Of a DNA stretch of 55,415 nt, positions 1-8,300 are shown piece after piece. Origin of the DNA: an uncultured Opitutales bacterium (lineage in GTDB: Bacteria > Verrucomicrobiota > Verrucomicrobiia > Opitutales > Intestinicryptomonadaceae); the NCBI GenBank assembly GCA_944390805.1, contig CALXQW010000031.1, forward strand, positions 1 to 55,415. The letters run 5' to 3'. Made by a program: the position numbers and the translations under genes. The notes under the pieces were generated by a model. The model did no database searches and had not been told where the DNA came from. It saw only the letters and a list, made by a program, of their open reading frames with translations. Within the stretch, counting starts at the first letter, position 1. Each line of letters starts with the position of its first letter.

Positions 1-114
1 GAGCTGCGCACCCATAAGCGCCTTATCGATATTGTAGGACCCACGGCCAGCACGGTCGACGAGCTTAAGAAGCTCAATCTTCCTGCGGGTGTGGATATCA
101 CCATCACGATATAG
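1..114 (+). CDS. rpsJ: 30S ribosomal protein S10, C-terminal end (partial)
   Basis: The window opens inside this gene; the last 37 codons and the TAG stop are present. The translated tail reads [18 protein letters not shown] followed by [19 protein letters not shown], which matches the conserved C-terminus of S10, including the THKRLIDI stretch. S10 is part of the 30S head and also the NusE antitermination factor. In many bacteria rplC follows directly as the start of the S10 operon. Here it does not: a structured, apparently non-coding stretch follows, so rpsJ seems to be the last gene of its operon, as in lineages where it sits behind rpsL-rpsG-fusA. The upstream context lies outside the window. 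Confidence 0.95.
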   Translation, partial: ELRTHKRLIDIVGPTASTVDELKKLNLPAGVDITITI

Positions 115-125
115 TTTAAGCTTCA

Positions 126-158
126 TCTTAGAGGGGATAGTTTAGATTTCCTCTAAGA
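126..158 (+). other. 9-bp stem-loop after rpsJ
   Basis: TCTTAGAGG (126-134) pairs perfectly with CCTCTAAGA (150-158) around a 15-base loop. No run of T follows, so it is not a textbook intrinsic terminator. It could stabilise the rpsJ mRNA 3' end or be the first element of the structured RNA region that continues to about 440. Confidence 0.5.
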
Positions 159-159
159 G

Positions 160-440
160 AAAAAGTTCTTTGAAAGTTTTGCCCGATGGCAATAGGCGAG
201 AGATGAAAATCCGCCTGTTCATCGACGGGGTGCTTTGCATTGTTTGGAAAGACAACTTTCCTTGCAGCGCACGCAAGCTGTCGGGATGATGCCACTGAAG
301 AAAAATGAGCTTTGAACCGCCATTACCGCGTCTTACAATTCGCTGGGCGGCCTGTTTTTGGCTGCAAAAATTATTCTGACAAGGGAAAAACGTCTAAAAT
401 TTAAGCCGTATCTGCCGAAAGGCGGATACGGCTTTTTTTT
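160..440 (+). ncRNA. Candidate structured non-coding RNA (6S-like not excluded)
   Basis: No plausible protein is encoded between rpsJ and the PEP-CTERM gene. The DNA instead shows dense complementarity. The longest element is an interrupted hairpin at 220-288: CATC/GATG, GAC/GTC, GTGC (230-233)/GCAC (269-272), TGCA (236-239)/TGCA (263-266) and an apical GGAAAG-ACAA-CTTTCC (246-261). A local AGGCG/CGCCT hairpin precedes it, and GCCC near 181 can pair with GGGC near 355 to enclose the whole. A rho-independent terminator ends it. A long interrupted hairpin with flanking single-stranded arms and a closing helix resembles the general plan of 6S RNA, and the 3' arm has a TTGAACC...TTACA...GGCGGC pattern reminiscent of it. 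The family assignment is a guess. The 5' end is not determined. Confidence 0.4.
403..440 (+). terminator. Rho-independent terminator of the structured RNA
   Basis: GCCGTATCTGCC and GGCGGATACGGC form a 12-bp stem with one G-T pair and a GAAA tetraloop, followed by eight T. It is a strong intrinsic terminator on the plus strand and marks the 3' end of whatever is transcribed after rpsJ. Confidence 0.9.
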
Positions 441-637
441 GTATAAGTTATACTTGTGAAGGAGTTTAATTTGCCTTAACTTAGAACTATACTTCTAGGC
501 TAGACACCGCATGCGGCTTACTAGCCGGCAAACTGTGTATTTAATGGCTCTTCAGCAGTCGGAAAAATCTGCTTCCCCAAAAAAGAAATTTTATTTCTTC
601 GGTAAAATATTCTTAGGGGAAAATCCTGCCGATGCAA

Positions 638-1420
638 TTAGCCTCTCTTGCGGTATACCGCAAAGGCCAGAGCGCAAAGGCCAAATATTGCAGCGTATGT
701 GGATGGCTCAGGAACGCTTGTTGTATTAAATATAACAATTTTATCCCCGTCTAATATAAAGTCTACCGATCCATCTGTAGTTATATTTAAATCCTGACCG
801 ATAAGGTTTTCCGGCAACTTAATAATTTGTATAATATCTGAAACATAAGAGTTAGATGGCCAAAAAGAAATTTCTAATCCCGCTACAGAAGAGGAATCTA
901 TCTGCAGATAAGAAGGTTCCGATGTTTCTCCGGACCATCCGTTTATTAGCGTACAGCCGCTTGATGCGGTATTTGTGGTTTCATCGTAAAAATATAAAGA
1001 AAATGATTCTACTGAATAATTGTCTAAAGATTGCTGGCCAATGTTTTCCGACTTGTTCAAGTTCGCAAATTCAATGTTTATATTGAGAAGCTCCATGCCT
1101 TGAAAGTTGAAACCGTTGCCGTCCATATATAGAGAATATGTGTCTGAGGCGGAATTGTAATTTAGGGTTGCTGGTTCCGTGGAGAAAAAGTCAAACCCCG
1201 CATCTTCAACAGTGAGGTTAAAGGCCGATACAGGAATATTAGCACCTTCGTAAGAGTCCTCTATGCCGAGAGATATATCTACCTTCTGGCCTATTTCAAA
1301 TGCGGAAGGCATGCCGTTGTTCAAGTAGTTAAATTCCGTGGAAAAATCCTTAGTGATAGTTTCGGCATTCAACGAAAAACCGCATAAAAATACGAATAAA
1401 AATGCAAATAATCTATTCAT
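638..1420 (-). CDS. Secreted PEP-CTERM sorting-domain protein
   Basis: The protein has 260 residues. The N-terminus (MNRLFAFLFVFLCGFSLNA) is a signal peptide. The last ~25 residues are a canonical PEP-CTERM module: VPEPST, a hydrophobic stretch (YAAIFGLCALAFAVY) and a basic RKRG end. In known systems this tail is recognised by an exosortase in the inner membrane, and the protein is passed to the cell surface or exopolysaccharide. The body is rich in Ser, Asn, Asp and aromatic residues, looks beta-rich and matches no family I recognise, so the passenger function is unknown. No exosortase gene lies in this window. The gene is monocistronic and divergent from the DUF2157 gene. A good promoter (TTTACA, 17 bases, TATACT) ends only 9 bases before the ATG, so the mRNA may have almost no leader. 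Confidence 0.85.
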   Translation of the reverse strand: MNRLFAFLFVFLCGFSLNAETITKDFSTEFNYLNNGMPSAFEIGQKVDISLGIEDSYEGANIPVSAFNLTVEDAGFDFFSTEPATLNYNSASDTYSLYMDGNGFNFQGMELLNINIEFANLNKSENIGQQSLDNYSVESFSLYFYDETTNTASSGCTLINGWSGETSEPSYLQIDSSSVAGLEISFWPSNSYVSDIIQIIKLPENLIGQDLNITTDGSVDFILDGDKIVIFNTTSVPEPSTYAAIFGLCALAFAVYRKRG

Positions 1421-1429
1421 AATAAGATA

Positions 1430-1458
1430 AGTATAAGAGTTGTTTTTTTATTTGTAAA
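1430..1458 (-). promoter_or_regulatory. Promoter of the PEP-CTERM gene
   Basis: Read on the minus strand, TTTACA (1458-1453) and TATACT (1435-1430) are separated by 17 bases. Transcription would start at about 1421-1423, directly at or within three bases of the ATG at 1420, implying a leaderless or nearly leaderless mRNA. Confidence 0.6.
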
Positions 1459-1522
1459 GCAATAAAAATCATAGATATCCATGTTTAACATCTTGGTATT
1501 TGCATAACTATAGGTAAACTTG

Positions 1523-1551
1523 TTGACTATATGTATGATAGAATTTAAAAT
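1523..1551 (+). promoter_or_regulatory. Promoter of the DUF2157 gene
   Basis: TTGACT (1523-1528) and TAAAAT (1546-1551) are spaced by exactly 17 bases. The GTG start codon begins at 1558, seven bases after the last base of the -10 box, which is where a transcript would be expected to start. No ribosome binding site is visible. An alternative -10, TATGAT at 1534-1539, lacks a good -35. Confidence 0.55.
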
Positions 1552-1557
1552 AAATGT

Positions 1558-2859
1558 GTGAATTTTAAGAATAAAATAATTATTTCAGAATTGGAATTCC
1601 TCCATAAGGAAGGCCTTTTAGATGAGCAAAGCCTTGCAAATATAAACAAAGCCATAGAGGAAAACTCAAAGAGAGCAAAACCGGCAAGATTCTTTATTTC
1701 TCTAAATTTGTTGGCGGTGTTTTTTCTCGCTTTAGCGGCGGTGCTTCTTGCAAGGTACAACTGGTATTATCTTGATACATTCTGGCGTGCGTTGCTATCT
1801 CTTCTGCCGTCTGGAATATTTGCAATATTTGGAGCATATACTCTTGCCCGTAAGGCTGATTCAAGATTGTTTTGCGATATCTCTGTAATACTGGGATTCG
1901 GCGCGGCTGCCGCACTTCTTGTAGGCTTTAACGCAACATTTCAGCCAAATGCGGAAAATTTCTTAGCGTATTATGTCTTGATGACCTTACCGCTAATGTT
2001 TGTTTTTAGATCGCTAATAAGTTCTCTATTGTCCGCATTAGCCTTTATTTTTTTTATAGAAGATTTTAATATATGTATTGGATTTCAGCAATTCTGTTAC
2101 ATGCTTTTTGTGCCTATAGTCTTTGCCGGAATTTTTTATTTTGGTTTTTTGAATAGCAGCGGGGAATCTTTTTTCTCTGTGTTGGCAAGATATATTGTAA
2201 TAATCTTTCTTCCGTTTCTTTCTACGGGGCTTTGCTGTGAAACTGCGGAGGATCCTTTTGAAGGAATTATGGTGCTTGTATCGATTTTGGCAGCTTTTTC
2301 CTATGGTACGTTTTTACTTAAGAGGCAAAATACATTTTTGGAAAACGGATATTTCTTGGGTGGAATGGTTGTTATATTTATAACCATGCTATTATATACA
2401 TTTGGTTATAATAGATTTCATCCTGGATTTTTTGATAAGGATTTAGGATGTGTTTATACGTATTTTGTATTTCCGTACATAGTTATTTTTATAATATTTA
2501 ATGCCGTGTATTATGCCTATTATTTCTGGCGCAGCAGGGATCTTGTATTGATTTCTCCCCTGCCTATGCTTGTAGCATTTCTGATATGGGGATTCTGGGG
2601 CGATGCCTGCGGAAATATGGGCATGTATGTTGCAAATTTTTCCGTAGTGTTCTTCGGTCTGTTCGTGCTCTTTAAGGGTTTTTTAAAAAGACGTCCAGGC
2701 ATGTTGAATATGGGGCTTATCATGCTTGTCGTCTATGCCATATTCCGCAATTTCAATACAGATGTTTCGGTGTTTGTAAGGGCATTATGGCTTGGCGGTA
2801 TAGGACTTTTTGCTCTGATTGTAAATCTTGTATATCATAGAAAGGCGATGCGCTCTTAA
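1558..2859 (+). CDS. DUF2157 multi-pass membrane protein
   Basis: This is a 433-residue inner-membrane protein. A soluble N-terminal segment of about 50 residues (ELEFLHKEGLLDEQSLANIN, a pattern typical of the DUF2157 start) is followed by roughly 10 to 12 hydrophobic helices to the C-terminus. DUF2157 proteins are found in many bacteria, often directly upstream of a GDYXXLXY-type partner, and no biochemical role is established. The next gene starts one base after this stop and looks like such a partner, supporting the family call. GTG is used as start; no ATG is placed better and no Shine-Dalgarno sequence is seen, consistent with the promoter abutting the start codon. The base composition is more AT-rich than the amino acid biosynthesis genes to the right. 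Confidence 0.7.
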   Translation: MNFKNKIIISELEFLHKEGLLDEQSLANINKAIEENSKRAKPARFFISLNLLAVFFLALAAVLLARYNWYYLDTFWRALLSLLPSGIFAIFGAYTLARKADSRLFCDISVILGFGAAAALLVGFNATFQPNAENFLAYYVLMTLPLMFVFRSLISSLLSALAFIFFIEDFNICIGFQQFCYMLFVPIVFAGIFYFGFLNSSGESFFSVLARYIVIIFLPFLSTGLCCETAEDPFEGIMVLVSILAAFSYGTFLLKRQNTFLENGYFLGGMVVIFITMLLYTFGYNRFHPGFFDKDLGCVYTYFVFPYIVIFIIFNAVYYAYYFWRSRDLVLISPLPMLVAFLIWGFWGDACGNMGMYVANFSVVFFGLFVLFKGFLKRRPGMLNMGLIMLVVYAIFRNFNTDVSVFVRALWLGGIGLFALIVNLVYHRKAMRS

Positions 2860-2860
2860 A

Positions 2861-3583
2861 ATGAAGGGGATATTATCTAGAAGTATTTTTTTTGTAATAT
2901 CTCTGCTGTGCTTTGCCACTGTGGGGATGAGTGTAATCTTTAAATGGGATAAGATAAAATCTGAAGATTCTGTATGGAAACTTCGCATGGATTTTTATGA
3001 TTCATGGAGAGGCCGCGACATATTTGCCAGCAAGAATTTTATTTTTAATTATGTAGGGGATATTCCACAGGAATACTTTAGAAGATATTCGTTCGGTTCA
3101 TTTTCATACGGGAATTATAGAGATTTCATCGGGGAGAAATTCAATAAGTACAAGGCGGATTTCCTCAATAAAAAGAAGGGTATAGGCTCTTACAGTTTTT
3201 ATCTAAAACATGTTAGAACTTATATCTTATTGAAGCCAGACAAAGATAATATTCTACGTGCTGTAGGATATTCATTCTATAGACCTCAAGAAGAATTATA
3301 TCTGTGTTGCAATAACTCACGGCTCCTATTTAAAGACGGCAAAATAAAAATAAGCGGGTCTATTCCGCGCGCAAGAATGCCGTTCTCTGAAGATGAATCT
3401 AAAACTCTCTGCAAAGTTATAGACAAGTTTAACAAGCAAAATAGAAAGCTCGAATCTGAAAAAAAGAAAAGATTGGATTCCTATTCTTGTATGAAAATCA
3501 GAAACGGAGAATTTATTATATTAGACGGAATCTTGGATAAGGAAACTTTCTCCGATATCTTGAAGAAAAAGAAAGGCAAATAG
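2861..3583 (+). CDS. Membrane-anchored partner of the DUF2157 protein (GDYXXLXY-like)
   Basis: The protein has 240 residues when started at the ATG at 2861. An upstream ATG at 2828 in the same frame would overlap the previous gene by 32 bases and is less likely. One N-terminal transmembrane helix (residues ~5-24) is followed by a basic, Lys-rich extracytoplasmic domain. Around residues 45-65 the pattern SWRGRDIFASKNFIFNYVGD resembles the ...RGDYVxLxY... core that names the GDYXXLXY family, but the G-D-Y triad is not intact. The assignment rests on this weak resemblance plus strict coupling to the DUF2157 gene (one-base gap). Function is unknown. The alternative is a lineage-specific membrane protein. 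Confidence 0.55.
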   Translation: MKGILSRSIFFVISLLCFATVGMSVIFKWDKIKSEDSVWKLRMDFYDSWRGRDIFASKNFIFNYVGDIPQEYFRRYSFGSFSYGNYRDFIGEKFNKYKADFLNKKKGIGSYSFYLKHVRTYILLKPDKDNILRAVGYSFYRPQEELYLCCNNSRLLFKDGKIKISGSIPRARMPFSEDESKTLCKVIDKFNKQNRKLESEKKKRLDSYSCMKIRNGEFIILDGILDKETFSDILKKKKGK

Positions 3584-3733
3584 ACTATCATTTTGGTTCT
3601 TAAGTCTTGCTATAAAATATTCGCGAAGAAAATAAAGCTTGTTTTCGGTTCTTATATAGTAAGAGCAAGTTTTCTCATACATCTTTTTTCAATCTCTTAT
3701 TGATTTTTCTCAATGGCAAAAATATTTAGATAA

Positions 3734-3766
3734 AAAAAGCGTCCGATAGAAAAACGGACGCTTTTT
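3734..3766. terminator. Bidirectional terminator between convergent genes
   Basis: AAAAAGCGTCCG and CGGACGCTTTTT form a 12-bp stem around a nine-base loop, with A-run and T-run flanks, so it can work on both strands. It sits between the DUF2157 pair (+) and the cytochrome c peroxidase gene (-), where both transcripts need to end. Confidence 0.88.
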
Positions 3767-3855
3767 ATTTGCAATTTAGGAAACTTTTTTCTTACGCGCA
3801 GTGCTCTTTAAAGCACAATAGCTTTTAAAGGTAAACGCAGATGTTTCAAGCTTCT

Positions 3856-5211
3856 TTACTTTAGAAGTTTTCCCTCGTATTTGCCCGTGAGAGCCTCGAG
3901 GAATTTTACTATCTTGTCTACGTCGGAGTCAGGCAGGGTTGTGCGGCACTGATGCTTTAACATTAGTTCCGTTGCCTGCTTTAATGTTGCTACGGAGCCA
4001 TCGTGATAGTAGGGCGCAGTAACTGCAACATTGCGCAGGGTAGGCGTCTTGAACTTGTGCTCGTCTACGGGAGACTTCGTCTGATTAAGACGTCCCAAGT
4101 CGGGCTTGGCTATGTTGCCTCTGTGGGCAAAATAATCTCCATTCATATATTCAAAGGAACTTCCTCCCAGATTTACTCCAGCATGGCAGGTGGCGCAACC
4201 GTGTTCCTTGAACAGCTCATAGCCTTCTATCTCATCCTTTGTCATGGCGGTCTTATCGCCCTTGAGATAGCGGTCAAATTTCGAGTCGGGCGTAAGAAGC
4301 GTAAGCTCAAACTCGGCTATGGCGTTAGTTATGTTCTTGGCGGTTATGCCGTCTGGATAAACTTTTGCAAACTCGGCCTTCAAAGCGGCGTCTTTGTTGA
4401 GCTTTGAGATAATCTCATCCCAATCTTTTGAGCCCATCTCAACAGGATTAAGCGGCGGCCCGCCGGCTTGCTCCTCCAGATTCTTTGCTCTGCCATCCCA
4501 GAATTGGCAGAAATTTAAAGCGGCGTTAAATACTGTGGGGGCATTGATGTCGCCAAACTGTCCCTTTATTCCTTTTGAGTATTTGCTTCTGTCAACTCCA
4601 CCCGTGTTGAGACCGTGGCAGGAGGCGCATGAAATGGTGTTGTCTCCCGAAAGGCGAGTGTCAAAATAAAGAATCTTTCCCAAGGCAGCCTTTGCAGAGT
4701 TTATCTCAACCTTCTCAGGCAGCGGCTGAACAGGCTCCGCTTTAAACTCTTCTGCGCTCGGCATGCCTTTTGACGCCTTCCGGCGCGCATACATTGCCCA
4801 GTCTATTATAACCTGGCGCTCGGCCTTTGTAAGCCAGGAGTTCCAGTGCACAACTACATATTGCAACGGAGGCATTGTATTCTTCTGGGCAACCCTCAAA
4901 AGTTTTTCCCTGACAGAATCTGCAACGGGTTTGCCCTGTTGCAGATTTACTAAGGGGGCATTGAGATCTATTGAGCGCAATCCGGCAAACATATCGTAAG
5001 CTATCAACTTTCCAACAAACGGAATCTTTGCGTAGAAAGGTACCGGAGCTTGCGGATTGTGGCACGATAAACACTGATTTTCCAGTATTACCGCCTGCAT
5101 GAGTTCGTCGGGCGTGCCGTTTTCAGGCAGATTAGTGGAGTTTGCCGAAAATACCGCAATGAGTACTACGGCTATTATTATCGCCACTACCGATATCAGT
5201 CTCTTTTTCAT
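3856..5211 (-). CDS. Tri-haem cytochrome c peroxidase (haem-binding domain fused to CCP/MauG)
   Basis: The protein has 451 residues. An N-terminal hydrophobic segment (residues 3-22) anchors or exports it to the periplasm. Three CxxCH haem c sites are visible: CLSCH (47-51), CASCH (195-199) and CATCH (339-343). Residues ~35-145 match the Haem_bd domain (CLSCHNPQAPVPFYAKIPF, then NTMPPLQY and a DWA end). Residues ~170-445 are the di-haem CCP_MauG domain (GKILYFDTRLSGDNTISCAS, NAPTVFNA, FWDGRAKNLEEQAGGP, HKFKTPTLRNV). The expected reaction is reduction of periplasmic H2O2 to water with electrons from the quinol or cytochrome pool. Standard CCPs lack the first domain; here it may be a built-in electron entry haem. 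It is a single gene on its strand, with a terminator downstream. It implies a cytochrome c maturation system elsewhere and exposure to peroxide. Confidence 0.9.
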   Translation of the reverse strand: MKKRLISVVAIIIAVVLIAVFSANSTNLPENGTPDELMQAVILENQCLSCHNPQAPVPFYAKIPFVGKLIAYDMFAGLRSIDLNAPLVNLQQGKPVADSVREKLLRVAQKNTMPPLQYVVVHWNSWLTKAERQVIIDWAMYARRKASKGMPSAEEFKAEPVQPLPEKVEINSAKAALGKILYFDTRLSGDNTISCASCHGLNTGGVDRSKYSKGIKGQFGDINAPTVFNAALNFCQFWDGRAKNLEEQAGGPPLNPVEMGSKDWDEIISKLNKDAALKAEFAKVYPDGITAKNITNAIAEFELTLLTPDSKFDRYLKGDKTAMTKDEIEGYELFKEHGCATCHAGVNLGGSSFEYMNGDYFAHRGNIAKPDLGRLNQTKSPVDEHKFKTPTLRNVAVTAPYYHDGSVATLKQATELMLKHQCRTTLPDSDVDKIVKFLEALTGKYEGKLLK

Positions 5212-5379
5212 ATGATCTAAATTAGAATATATTTTCCTAAAAAATCAAGAATACTTCTCGTTTTTTAAATGTAGATATCTAATTTGATAGTTAATCCAGA
5301 GAGCAAAAAATATATAGAATATGAGTATTTTTTTGGTTTATTGTTGACGAGTCTTTATATGTGTTGAAAAATATTTCCC

Positions 5380-8300
5380 ATGAAAAGAAACGCACTGATG
5401 GGACTTTTACTTTGCGCGGGGATAACATCTTGTGTATTTGCCGCCTCAAATTCGGAGGAGCTTTTAAAGGAGTTTCAAGCACCTCCCCAAACGGCAAAGC
5501 CGTTTACATGGTGGCATTGGGTTGGGGGAAATATATCTGAAAGCGGCATAGAAAAAGATATAGAGGCCATGGCAAATGTAGGGCTGGGCGGAGTTCAGCT
5601 TTTCAATGTAACTCCCACGGCGCTCGTTGACGGCCGCATAAAGTACGGCTCAGACGAATGGAAGGAACTTGTGGTAAAGGCTGCGAAACTCGCAAAGAGC
5701 AAGAATATGCATTTTACCATGGCAAACTGCGGAGGCTGGGCTACTATGGGTGGGCCACACATCACTCCGGACTACGCCATGAGGCAGATTGTTTGGACAC
5801 AGACGCGTATAGATTCGTCGACAAAGCCTGGCGAGGCTAAAATAGGCAAGTTCGATTTTGAAAATAATGATACGGTTGATCTTGTTCCGAGTGTAACGAT
5901 GTCTCAGGGCGTTGATCTGCCCCAGACTAAGACCTGGCTTAAGACGTCGTACAAAGACATAGTATGCGTTGCTTTTCCAACTCCGGCCGACGAGCTTGAA
6001 GCAAAGTCTCCAAAAGACGGCTGGAGGCTCTCCGATTGGGAGGCTAAAGTTGGTAATAAACCCAAGGCGGTGGTTGTGCGCGACACGAGAAAATGCCCAA
6101 ACCCGATAAAATCTGCCGACATAGTTGATTTGTCTGATAAGATTGCCGAGGACGGCAGCATAATGTGGGCTCCGCCGGCGGGGTCGGGCTCTTGGACAGT
6201 GGTGAGGTTTGGCCATATTATAACCGGTAAGCCCAATCATCCGTCTCCTGTCGACGGCAGGGGCTTGGAAGTTGACAAGTTCTCCGCCGAGGCAGCCAAG
6301 TACCATTTCGAAAAGGGAATACTTCCTCTTATAAAGATGTTAAACAGCGGCGGCGAGAAACTTCTCGACGCTGTTCTAACAGACAGCTACGAGGCGAAAA
6401 CCCAGAACTGGTCTTTCAATTTCCGCGACGAGTTCAAAAAGCGTACCGGCATAGACATAGTAAAGTACATGCCTATTTTTACCGGCCGCGTGGTTGATTC
6501 GACCGAGTTTACCGAGGCTCTTGCATGGGATTTCCGCAGGGTTGCCGCCGACCTTATAACGGAGAATTGCTATAAAGTTATAGCCGCGCTCTGTCACGAA
6601 AACGGCATAGGTTTTGCCACTGAGGGTTATGGACGCCCGTCGCATCTCGACGATGTTGAGGTTGCCCGCACGAGCGATTACCCCATGGCCGAATTCTGGG
6701 TAAATCAGTATTCCGGCAGCTTCACAACCATTACCCCGAAAACAGCCGCAACAGCGGCGGATTTGAGGAAAATTCCTCATGTAGGGGCTGAGTCTTTCAC
6801 TTCTGGGGAAGATTTCCACACTCATCCGGGGCTTTTCAAGAGCCAGGGAGACTTCTATTACGCCATAGGCGTAAACCGTTTCATATTCCATACATACACT
6901 CATCAGCCTTTTGCATCGGACGTGCTTCCGGGAATGACGCTCTACATGTGGGGCAGCCACTTCAACCGCAACAATACTTGGTGGGATTACTCAATGGGAG
7001 AGTTTTGCAAATACGCCGCGCGCACGCAGGCCGTGTTGCAGAACGGCCGTCTGAAAGCAGATGTGTGCTACTATATGGGAGAAGACGTTCCGGTAAGTCT
7101 CGATTACGCGCCTTTGCCACCGGAGGTGCGGAGAAGCGGGCAGAAATTCTATCTGAAGAATCCGACTATATTGCAGATGGCCGTTCAGCCGTCGCTTGGG
7201 TATGATTGGCACGCAATATCAACATCTTTCCTGCGCGAGATGCAGGTTGAAAACGGAAAGATAGTTCATCCGGCGTCTGGAATGTCTTACGAGATTCTTA
7301 TTATGCCAAAGGCAGATTTTATCAGGCCTTCTGTTCTGGACGAAGTCTTGCGTCTTGCAAAGGCTGGAGGAAAGATTGTTATGTCAAAGCCAAAGGGTGT
7401 TCCAGATGCATCGAGCATGGGAACTCCTGAAAGGCAGATGCTCTCAAAAGTTGACGAGATCTGGTCTGAGAAGGCCGATTCGCGCGGGGCTCGCAAATAT
7501 GGCGAAGGATTTATAATAGAGCCAAAGGCCACTGTTGCTGAGCAGATGGAAACTCTTGGTATTGCAAAAGATTTCTCGTACGAGGCTCTCGATATTCCGG
7601 AGAAGGAAGCTTTGGTGATGCATATGCACAGAACTCTTCCAGACGGATCCGAATTTTATTTTGTAACAAACCAGAGCGACAAACCCTCAAAGATGCGCTT
7701 GTCGTTTAGAACAGACGGGGGCAATCCGCAGATTTGGGACAATCTGAGCGGAGAGATTTATTCCCCCGAGAATGTCTCGGTAAAATCTGGGCGTACGGAG
7801 ATTGTTATGAATATGGACGCTGGAGGTTCCTGCTTTGTCGTGTTTGGAGCTAAATCGGCTGCCGGTGCAAAGAAAAACTATGTCCGCAAGGCCGACTTCG
7901 ACATATCTAAAGATTGGAATTTGTCCTTCCCCAAATTCATGGGTTCCGGCAAGACGCACAAGTTGGAGAATCTAGTATCTTGGACCAAGTTTGACGAACC
8001 CCTTGAGAAATACTTCTCCGGCACCGCCGTATACGAGAAGAAATTTGTTTTGCCTGAGAACTTCTTGACTGGCGGAGCAAAGCGTTTTGAGCTCGAAATA
8101 GAGAAATTGGGTGTTGCTGCCAAAGTGTGGGTAAATGGACAATTTGCCGGCACAATATGGCGCGCTCCTTACTCTTTGGATATCTCAAAATTCCTAAAGG
8201 CGGGGGAAAACGAGCTGAAGATAAACGTGGCAAATGCCTGGGCGAACAGGCTGATAGGAGACGAGCTTCTCGAAAACGGTTATCTTAGCAAGGATACCGT

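Noticed and set aside
441..516. Small palindromes GTATAAGTTATAC (441-453) and CCGCATGCGG (507-516)
   Set aside because: They are short and follow a terminator in a convergent gap with no gene to regulate; likely chance.
5650..6306. Long open frame on the minus strand inside the GH106-like gene
   Set aside because: It is a shadow of codon bias in the real gene, with no ribosome site, no domain and an implausible composition; the same holds for antisense frames within argG, gltB, glnN and gmd.
7206..7219. TTGGCAC inside the GH106-like gene as another sigma-54 site
   Set aside because: The downstream bases (GCAATATC) do not supply TTGCW at the right spacing, and the site is deep in a coding region.
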